This document shows, piece after piece, positions 1 to 6,062 of a stretch of DNA of 7,854 bases. The notes under the pieces are model-generated. The model had not been told where the DNA came from. It did not search any database and saw only the letters and a program-made list of their open reading frames with translations. The first letter of the stretch is position 1. Each line of letters begins with the position of its first letter. The position numbers were made by a program, and so were the translations under genes. The DNA is taken from assembly GCA_012800565.1 (NCBI GenBank), contig JAAZIZ010000154.1:1-7854 (forward strand). The letters are read 5' to 3'. Origin of the DNA: Lentisphaerota bacterium. GTDB taxonomy: Bacteria > Verrucomicrobiota > Lentisphaeria > Oligosphaerales > Oligosphaeraceae.

Positions 1-1
1 A

Positions 2-508
2 GCCGTGCCCATGAGCGGCGGCACCCCCAAAGGCCAACAAAATGTCCAGCTGGAAGTAAAAGCCCTGGCTCAGGCTGCAGGACTGGGCAGTATCGGCAAG
101 GGCGGTTTCTTTCTGACTCCCCAGTACGGACACCGCCAGCGCCTGGCACTGCTGCTCACTGATTTGGAATTGCCGGGTGATGAACTCTGCGAGCTGAACT
201 TCTGCCAGGACTGTCAGGCCTGCATCGAAGCCTGCCCCCTGCAGGCATATTCCTGCCAGGACGGAACCATCACCCTGAACAGCAATCTCTGTCAGCAATG
301 CCAAAACGGTGCGTCCAGCGGCGGCGAACTCAGCTGCGAGCCCCTCGACCGGTTGGCAGCTTCCTGCGGACGGGCCTGCCTGGTGGCCCTGGAAGATAAA
401 ATTGAGGAACGCTTCCTGCATAAATTCCGCAAACGGGCGGTCTGGCAGCGCGACCTCCTGGGACATCCCACAGTGCTTTCAGCCAACGCGAAAGGAGAAG
501 TCAAATGA
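2..508 (+). CDS. RdhA/QueG-like 4Fe-4S protein, C-terminal part (cut by window start)
   Basis: This is a partial gene: the frame is open from the first bases and the N-terminus lies outside the window. By alignment with the next gene, about 100 residues are missing. The visible 168 residues hold the superfamily core (AQAAGLG, then FFLTPQYGHRQR and LLLTD). A classic CX2CX2CX3CP cluster motif follows (CQDC, QAC, EACP), then a second set, CX2C (CQQC) and CX3C (CGRAC). This implies two [4Fe-4S] clusters. The tail (HKFRKRAVWQRD) matches the tail of the next protein (HRFRQSATWQRD), so the two are probably tandem duplicates. The family is related to corrinoid-dependent RdhA and QueG enzymes; cobalamin binding and substrate are inferred only. 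The stop overlaps the next start as ATGA, indicating coupled translation. The in-frame GTG at 5 and ATG at 11 are internal codons, not starts. Confidence 0.85.
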   Translation, partial: AVPMSGGTPKGQQNVQLEVKALAQAAGLGSIGKGGFFLTPQYGHRQRLALLLTDLELPGDELCELNFCQDCQACIEACPLQAYSCQDGTITLNSNLCQQCQNGASSGGELSCEPLDRLAASCGRACLVALEDKIEERFLHKFRKRAVWQRDLLGHPTVLSANAKGEVK

Positions 509-1356
509 ACGCCCAGGAAGTAAAACTGGCCGCCCGCCAATTCGGCGCTGATCTGGTCGGCATAGCCGACTTGAAAACGCTTGCCTACCTCCCGGCCCGG
601 GAAAACCCGTATTCCATCTTCCCCCAGGCCACGAACGTGATCGTCATTGGCCGCAAAATCCCCCGCGGCAGCCTCCGCGGCATAGAACAGGGCCGGGAAA
701 TGGACAACTCTTTCCCCCAGTTCGGATTCTATGCCCTGGAAGACAACCTGCTGGCCAAGACTACTTATGATCTGACCATCTGGTTTGAAGCACGCGGCTA
801 CGAAGCCGTGCCCCTCTTCGCCTATGACTGCGACGGACAGGAAGTCGGCGTGCCGGTAGCACCCGGCAAGCCAGCCCCCAACGTGATGCTCAAGTACCGC
901 ATTATGGCCCAGGCCGCCGGGCTGGGCGAAACTGCCCTGAACGGACTCTTCCTGACGCCTGAATTCGGGCCGCGCCAGCGTTTCGCCATGCTGCTCACCG
1001 ACGCTGGCCTGGAATCCGATCCGCCTTTCCAGCCCCATATCTGCAATGACTGCGGCAAATGCGTACAGGCTTGCCCCCTGCACGCACTCAACCCGCAGGA
1101 TGCCCAGCCGGCCGGACTGGCCGGCTACGAACGCCCACAGGCCGCACGCAACAACATTCTCTGCCGACGCTGCCAAAACGGCGCCGTGCTCACCAATTAC
1201 GGCCGCTTCGAGACCGTTGAACGGACTGCCGCCGCCTGCAGCCGCGCCTGCATCCAGGCCCTGGAAGAGCGCGGTGCCTGCCAGGAGAAATTCACCCATC
1301 GGTTCCGCCAAAGCGCAACCTGGCAGCGCGATATCAATGGCCAAAGCAGCAAATGA
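505..1356 (+). CDS. RdhA/QueG-like double-cluster 4Fe-4S protein, full length
   Basis: A 283-residue probable redox enzyme. The N-terminus (residues 8-22, with GADLVGIADL) resembles the start of the reductive dehalogenase domain. The core has GYEAVP (99-103), AQAAGLGETALNG (135-147), LFLTPEFGPRQR (148-159) and LLTD (163-166), which fit RdhA better than QueG. Cluster motif one is C180, C183, C186, C190-Pro (CX2CX2CX3CP). Motif two is C220, C223, C245 and C249, lacking the usual CP ending. There is no Tat or Sec signal, so it should be cytoplasmic. Respiratory RdhA proteins are much longer and carry a Tat leader. The ATG overlaps the upstream stop by 4 bases and has AAAGGAG 7 bases upstream, making the start secure. 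Databases may call such proteins 4Fe-4S binding protein or epoxyqueuosine reductase. The expected QueG DS.P catalytic segment is not conserved, so queuosine synthesis is unlikely. Cobalamin use and substrate are unproven. Confidence 0.88.
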   Translation: MNAQEVKLAARQFGADLVGIADLKTLAYLPARENPYSIFPQATNVIVIGRKIPRGSLRGIEQGREMDNSFPQFGFYALEDNLLAKTTYDLTIWFEARGYEAVPLFAYDCDGQEVGVPVAPGKPAPNVMLKYRIMAQAAGLGETALNGLFLTPEFGPRQRFAMLLTDAGLESDPPFQPHICNDCGKCVQACPLHALNPQDAQPAGLAGYERPQAARNNILCRRCQNGAVLTNYGRFETVERTAAACSRACIQALEERGACQEKFTHRFRQSATWQRDINGQSSK

Positions 1357-1360
1357 TACA

Positions 1361-1364
1361 GGAG
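1361..1364 (+). promoter_or_regulatory. Ribosome binding site deciding the start of the third redox gene
   Basis: GGAG lies 6 bases before ATG 1371 and only 3 before ATG 1368. It lies downstream of ATG 1353, so it cannot serve that start. This favours 1371, although ribosomes terminating at 1354-1356 could also reinitiate at 1353. Confidence 0.6.
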
Positions 1365-1370
1365 AATATG

Positions 1371-2501
1371 ATGTCGGAAAAAAGACTTACTGCGGGCGCA
1401 ATCAAAGAACTGGCCCGCCGCATTGGCGCTGGTGGAGGCGGAGTCGAAATAATCGGCATTGCCAATATTGAGCGTTTTGCCGAGGCTCCGGAGCGGATGC
1501 ACCCGGCCAATATCTTCCCTGACTGCCGGTCGGTGATTTCCATCGTCCAGCCCATTCCCCGCAGCACCTACCGCGGCATCACTGAAGGCACACACTGGAA
1601 TAACTACACTTATTATTCCTATAACCGCCTCAATACCGTCTTCCGCCCCATGCTGACCGAAGAAATCAGCCGTTTCATCGAAGAACACGGCTACGAAGCA
1701 GTACCAGTCTACCCCGGTGTGCCGGAATCCTATCCGAATAATCCCAATCCCATTCCCGGACGACCCTCCCCCGATATCAACCTGAATGTCCGCATTGCCG
1801 CCATGGCCTGCGGCCTGGGTGAGATCGGTTGGTCAAAAGTCTTCCTGCACCCGACCTACGGACCGCGAGTGCGCATCGGTAATATCCTTACGGATGCAGT
1901 ACTGGAGCCGGACCCGCTGCTCAAGCCCGGCACGCTGTGCAAACGCTGTATGAAATGTGTTCCGGACTGCCCCGGCAACGCCATCCCGGGCAAGAACGGG
2001 CCCAGCATCAAAATCCGGATTGAGGGCCAGGAATACGAATGGGGCGATGTCAATATGGGCCGCTGCACCGCTACCCATCACGGCATCAATTACAAGGCCT
2101 CGCCGTTCCTGAAAAAATACTTCCCGGGCTTCAATCTTGAGATTACTGAGAGCACCATGTCAGAGGAGCTGGCCTACAAGATCACCCACTCGCTGGGCCT
2201 GGCCAACTGGTACCGCCAGAACCCCGAATTCCCCGGCACTGCGGCGAACCCGTATATCAAGCAGATTGCAGCGCATTGCGGCTATCTAGCGGTCTGCGGT
2301 GCCAAAGGCTGCATCCGTTCCTGCATGGAATTCCAGGAAAAAATCCATAATATCGCTCAGGATAACTTCAAGACCCCGGTCTTCCCGGGCCCGCACTGGG
2401 AACTCTGTCCGCCTAAGGACGACCCCACCGGCGGCATCGTGGAAAAGAAAGCCCTGACTGAACTGTATCAGGAACCCGACCGCGATGCGGGGCAATGGTA
2501 A
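1371..2501 (+). CDS. RdhA/QueG-like 4Fe-4S protein, long divergent paralogue
   Basis: This is the third member of the paralogous run, 376 residues from the chosen start. It shares with the preceding protein the IFP...VI.I...IPR...RGI segment (48-70), GYEAVP (107-112), ACGLGEIGW (146-154), TYGPRVR (162-168) and ILTDAVLEPDP (172-182). Cluster motif one is C190, C193, C196, C200-Pro. The second region differs: C232 stands without its CX2C partner, about 70 extra residues follow, then C303, C309, C314 and C318 (CX5CX4CX3C). There is no signal peptide. I chose ATG 1371 because GGAG at 1361-1364 lies 6 bases upstream. ATG 1368 is possible. ATG 1353 overlaps the previous stop (ATGA) but lacks a good ribosome site, and would add MIQENM. 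A corrinoid plus two [4Fe-4S] clusters is expected by family analogy. Substrate is unknown. The gene ends 3 bases before the convergent tilS stop. Confidence 0.85.
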   Translation: MSEKRLTAGAIKELARRIGAGGGGVEIIGIANIERFAEAPERMHPANIFPDCRSVISIVQPIPRSTYRGITEGTHWNNYTYYSYNRLNTVFRPMLTEEISRFIEEHGYEAVPVYPGVPESYPNNPNPIPGRPSPDINLNVRIAAMACGLGEIGWSKVFLHPTYGPRVRIGNILTDAVLEPDPLLKPGTLCKRCMKCVPDCPGNAIPGKNGPSIKIRIEGQEYEWGDVNMGRCTATHHGINYKASPFLKKYFPGFNLEITESTMSEELAYKITHSLGLANWYRQNPEFPGTAANPYIKQIAAHCGYLAVCGAKGCIRSCMEFQEKIHNIAQDNFKTPVFPGPHWELCPPKDDPTGGIVEKKALTELYQEPDRDAGQW

Positions 2502-2504
2502 AGA

Positions 2505-3842
2505 CTACCAGGGCTGATACGATATAGCTACAATGGCTCCACCGGGCTGTACCCGGGCAAACTCCGCCCGCCGCAGCCCGGGCAGCCAGATAATCTCCTC
2601 ACCGGCCAGCACAACCGGCATGGCAGACCGACGGCTGCGCGGGACCCGGGCGTCGCTGAAGATATCCTGCAGCTTGCGCCGGAAATCTGCGCCGAAAGGC
2701 TGCATACTGTCCCCCGCCTGCCAGGAGCGCACCCGCAATAATGCCGGCAGCGCGTTCCGGTCAAATAACTCCGCCTGTGCGCCCGGCGGGATTGCGTCCG
2801 GAGCACAGACCACCAGCCCGGCCTGGCACTCCGGCAAGTCCAGCCGGGGCTGGTTCTGCCAGTCCCAGGTCCGCTCCGCGATGCCCGGCTGAGGCCGCCA
2901 GCGCTGCAGACCTGCGCGCTCCAGAATTATCTCCTCTCCTCCCGGCAGGGGCAGGCGCACGCTCTTGCCCTGGAAATTCCGCAGCGCTTCCTGCAAGCGC
3001 CGCACCAGCTTCCCGGATGGCGCTCCCGACTGCCCGAATTCCCGTTCCAGCCAAAGCCGCAGCACCCGTGGCAGCAGCGCCGGATGCAGCCGCTGCCAGG
3101 ACTCCAGAGAACTGATATTCTGCAGCGCAGCCGCGGCCCGCTCTTCCAGATATTCCGCGTCCTGCCGCAAAGCCAGCAACGCCTGCTGCAAACCGGAATC
3201 GCCGGCGAAGGTCTGCCGGAGCTGCGGCAGTATGATATTGCGCAATGCGTTGCGCCGGTAGCAGTTCTCCCGGTTGCTCGCATCAATGCACCATTCCGTC
3301 ACCCCGCAGCCGCGGACATATTCCTCCAGCTCGGCCTTGCGCCAGGACAGCAGCGGGCGGTACAGCCGCAGAGTCCCCATCTGACGGTACTCCCGCAGGC
3401 CGCTGAGACCACTGGCATTGCTGCCCCGCGCCAATTTCAGCAGCAGGTCCTCCAGGCAGTCGTCCAGATGATGCGCCAGCAGCACCGGCAAACGACCGGA
3501 CTCGGATAATTCCTGCCAGGCTTCCAGGCGCAACCGCCGGGCCGCCGCCTCAATGGACTCTCCGGCGTTGCGCTGTTCTGGCACCCGCAGCGCCAGGGAC
3601 TGAAAAGCGACTCCCCGCTGGCGGCAGAATTCCCGGCACCACTGTTCGTCAGCCAGTGCGTCTTCCCCCCGCAACCCGTGCTGGAAATGCACAGCCCGGC
3701 ATTGCTGCCCGAGCGCCAGCAAGGCCAACAGCAGGGCAGTGCTGTCAACTCCGCCGCTGAAGCCCAGCAGCAACTCCTGCCCCCGCAGAGCATACTCCTG
3801 CAGGAAAAGCGCGAGTTGTTCCAAAATATTATACTTTGCCAT
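2505..3842 (-). CDS. tilS: tRNA(Ile)-lysidine synthetase TilS
   Basis: A 445-residue cytoplasmic enzyme that uses ATP to attach lysine to C34 of the CAU-anticodon tRNA(Ile). This switches decoding from AUG to AUA and charging from methionine to isoleucine, and is usually essential. The PP-loop SGGVDS is at residues 29-34. HGLRG (55-59) and SIEAAARRLR (96-105) follow, then AHHLDDCLEDLLL (123-135), the TilS adenylation signature with Cys129 where Gln is common. The SNRENCYRRNALRN segment then matches the family's RNR region. The C-terminal TilS domain (about 371-436) keeps RRKLQDIFSDARVPRSRR (388-405), the tRNA-recognition type of motif. Length is normal for a full TilS. It starts 18 bases after the double-PilT stop, so it is probably co-transcribed. 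The nearest SD-like AAGGA sits 16 bases from ATG 3842, too far to be convincing, so translation may rely on coupling. It ends in TAG. Confidence 0.96.
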   Translation of the reverse strand: MAKYNILEQLALFLQEYALRGQELLLGFSGGVDSTALLLALLALGQQCRAVHFQHGLRGEDALADEQWCREFCRQRGVAFQSLALRVPEQRNAGESIEAAARRLRLEAWQELSESGRLPVLLAHHLDDCLEDLLLKLARGSNASGLSGLREYRQMGTLRLYRPLLSWRKAELEEYVRGCGVTEWCIDASNRENCYRRNALRNIILPQLRQTFAGDSGLQQALLALRQDAEYLEERAAAALQNISSLESWQRLHPALLPRVLRLWLEREFGQSGAPSGKLVRRLQEALRNFQGKSVRLPLPGGEEIILERAGLQRWRPQPGIAERTWDWQNQPRLDLPECQAGLVVCAPDAIPPGAQAELFDRNALPALLRVRSWQAGDSMQPFGADFRRKLQDIFSDARVPRSRRSAMPVVLAGEEIIWLPGLRRAEFARVQPGGAIVAISYQPW

Positions 3843-3860
3843 AATCTGGTCGGCCAGTCC

Positions 3861-6035
3861 TTAAAAAGTCACCGGATTTCTGACCATGGTGATATACGTC
3901 TCCCGGGTAATCTGGCCGGCTTCGAACAAATTCTTCAGGGCCCGGTCCATGGTGATCATGCCGTCCTTGGCCGCAGTCTCCATGTGCCCTGGCAGCTGAT
4001 GCGTCTTCTTTTCCCGGATCATCGCCTTGACTGCCATGGTGCCGATCAGGATTTCAAATGCCGCCACCCGGCCGCCGCTGTCACCTCGGCGCGGCAGCAG
4101 CCGCTGGGCGATAATCGCCTCCAGAGAAGCGGCCAGCTGGGAGCGGATTTGTCCCTGCTGATCGGCCGGGAACACATCAATGATCCGGTCCACGCTTTGC
4201 GCCACATCATTGGTATGCAGGGTAGCGAAGACCAAATGCCCTGTCTCGGCCGCAGTCAGCGCAGCCCGGATAGTCTCCGGATCGCGCATCTCGCCAATCA
4301 GTATCACGTCCGGGTCCTGCCGCAACACATACTTCAGAGCATTGGCAAAGCTGAGGGTGTCGGCATTGACCTCGCGCTGCTCGATCAGAGCCATCTTGTG
4401 CTGATGCACAAACTCTATGGGGTCCTCAATGGTGATAACATGGCAGGAGCGCAGCCGGTTGACTTCATTGAGCAACGCGGCCAGAGTGGTCGATTTACCG
4501 TGCCCGGTCGGACCAGTCACCAGCACCAATCCCTGCGGACAATTGGCCAGATTCAGGATTACCTGTGGCAACCCCAGAGCCTGCGGATTGGGAATAGTCA
4601 TGGGGATCAGCCGGAAAGCCGCCGCGACCTTGCCTTTCTGATAAAAACCATTGACCCGGAAACGATACTCGGCCTGGTCGTCAGCACCGCTAATGCCTTT
4701 GATGCTCAGAGCAAAATCAATTTCCCGACGGTCCTCGAAATCCGCCCGCTGACGCAGACTCAGGACGCTGAACAGCAGCTTCTGGGTATCCGCACCGGTC
4801 AGTGGCGGCATATCAAACGGGCGCAGCGAGCCGTCCAGGCGGATGACCGGGGGCGAATCGACCGTCAGCAGCAAGTCCGAAGCACCATAATGGATGGCAT
4901 CCTTAAGCAGCTTCTTGATATTGATGCCATAATTCACATCCCCGGAATAATTCCGCAGGGTATCAATGCCGGTCTCCATGCCCTGAGCCAGAAGCAGGAA
5001 CTCATCGCGGTTGCTGGCCGCCAGGCTGGCAATCTCCAGCTCAACTTTTCCGGACTGATAAAGCTGCAGCAGCGAACGGTTGAAATTGATCATCCCGTCC
5101 AAGCCGCCGCCTTTAAGTACCTCAGGAATAGCCTCGAGATCGCGATTGGCAATCAGGCGCCGCACCAGCGGGGTGGCGACCAGGACCTCGAAAGCCGGAA
5201 CCCGGCCTTGGGCATCCTTGCGCGGCAGCAGGCGTTGCGAGACAATGCCCTGCAGGGCCAGAGAGAAATCCAGAGCGACCTGCTCGCGCAGACCATCCGG
5301 GAAATAATTGAGAATCCGCTCCAGGGTCTGCTGCACATCCACGGTATGGATGGTTGCGGCCACCAGATGGCCGGTCATGGCTGCGGAAATTGCGGTGGCG
5401 ATGGTCTCCTGATCGCGCATCTCGCCGATGATGATCACATCGGGATTCTGCCGCACCACATGCCGCAACGCAGTGGCGAAATCGCGTGTATCGCCGCCAA
5501 TCTCACGCTGCGAAACCAGGGCTTGATCATCATTGTGCACGAACTCAATCGGGTCTTCAATGGTGACAATATGCTTGGCGGCTGTTTTGTTGATGTGATT
5601 GACCAGCGCCGCCAGGGTGGTGGTCTTGCCGGTGCCAGTCGCGCCGGTGATCAGAATCAGTCCGCGCGGCAGCTCCGCCAGACGGGAGACAATTTCAGGT
5701 ATGCCCAGGCTGGCAAAATCCAGCTGCCCGGAGGGCACCCGGCGGATGGCCAGACTGAGGTTGCCACGCTGAAAAGACAGATTGAGGCGGAAACGCCCTG
5801 CAGTGCCCAGCGTGAATCCCAGGTCCACATCCAGAGCCTGCCGCAGACGCTCCTCAGTCCCCGGAGGCAGACACTGCCGGAAAAACTCCAGTACCTCGGA
5901 CTCCTGCAGAGGGGACGTATTGGGAATATCGCGGATGCTTCCCGCTACCCGCATCCCGGGAATACGTCCCACACTCAGGAAGAGATCAGAAGCCCCGAGC
6001 TCTTCCATTGAGAGACAGAGTGCGGAAATATCCAT
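3861..6035 (-). CDS. pilT: Fused double PilT/PilU-type pilus retraction ATPase
   Basis: A 724-residue cytoplasmic motor ATPase; PilT-type hexamers depolymerise type IV pili and drive twitching. A single PilT is about 340-370 residues; this protein holds two complete modules. Module one (about 1-345) has an N-terminal PAS-like domain (GASDLFL, 14-20), Walker A GATGTGKT (131-138), Asp box TIEDPIEFVH (158-167), Walker B DVIIIGEMRD (199-208) and His box TGHLVAATIHT (221-231). Module two (about 370-724) repeats them: GASDLLL (384-390), GPTGHGKS (508-515), TIEDPIEFVH (535-544), DVILIGEMRD (576-585), TGHLVFATLHT (598-608). Module two also keeps a PilT-like AIRNLIRE region (AVKAMIREKKTHQLP, 668-682). 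In module one it is degenerate (LVRRLIANRD, 290-299). The frame is continuous and both catalytic sets look intact, so this is a real fusion. ATG 6035 has AAGGAG 6 bases upstream. No pilin or other pilus genes are in the window. Confidence 0.93.
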   Translation of the reverse strand: MDISALCLSMEELGASDLFLSVGRIPGMRVAGSIRDIPNTSPLQESEVLEFFRQCLPPGTEERLRQALDVDLGFTLGTAGRFRLNLSFQRGNLSLAIRRVPSGQLDFASLGIPEIVSRLAELPRGLILITGATGTGKTTTLAALVNHINKTAAKHIVTIEDPIEFVHNDDQALVSQREIGGDTRDFATALRHVVRQNPDVIIIGEMRDQETIATAISAAMTGHLVAATIHTVDVQQTLERILNYFPDGLREQVALDFSLALQGIVSQRLLPRKDAQGRVPAFEVLVATPLVRRLIANRDLEAIPEVLKGGGLDGMINFNRSLLQLYQSGKVELEIASLAASNRDEFLLLAQGMETGIDTLRNYSGDVNYGINIKKLLKDAIHYGASDLLLTVDSPPVIRLDGSLRPFDMPPLTGADTQKLLFSVLSLRQRADFEDRREIDFALSIKGISGADDQAEYRFRVNGFYQKGKVAAAFRLIPMTIPNPQALGLPQVILNLANCPQGLVLVTGPTGHGKSTTLAALLNEVNRLRSCHVITIEDPIEFVHQHKMALIEQREVNADTLSFANALKYVLRQDPDVILIGEMRDPETIRAALTAAETGHLVFATLHTNDVAQSVDRIIDVFPADQQGQIRSQLAASLEAIIAQRLLPRRGDSGGRVAAFEILIGTMAVKAMIREKKTHQLPGHMETAAKDGMITMDRALKNLFEAGQITRETYITMVRNPVTF

Positions 6036-6041
6036 GCTGTG

Positions 6042-6047
6042 CTCCTT
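6042..6047 (-). promoter_or_regulatory. Ribosome binding site of the double-PilT gene
   Basis: The minus strand reads AAGGAG here, 6 bases before ATG 6035. It lies in the 27-base gap after the solute-binding protein stop. This is a strong, well-spaced site and fixes the pilT start. It contrasts with the weak sites of both the gene before it and the gene after it. Confidence 0.75.
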
Positions 6048-6062
6048 GAGGCTGAATCGTGG

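Noticed and set aside
292..1344. A 350-codon minus-strand frame antisense to the first redox genes
   Set aside because: The plus-strand frames carry conserved cluster motifs and coupled starts; this one has no motif or ribosome site and is a shadow.
505..1356. Epoxyqueuosine reductase (QueG) as the exact function
   Set aside because: The general fold fits, but the DS.P catalytic segment before the GLG core is not preserved and the rest reads closer to RdhA. I keep only the superfamily-level call.
3678..6011. A 777-codon open frame on the plus strand, antisense to the double-PilT gene
   Set aside because: It is Gln- and His-rich with no recognisable domain, and lies opposite a gene with complete PilT motifs. 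Such long antisense frames arise from codon bias.
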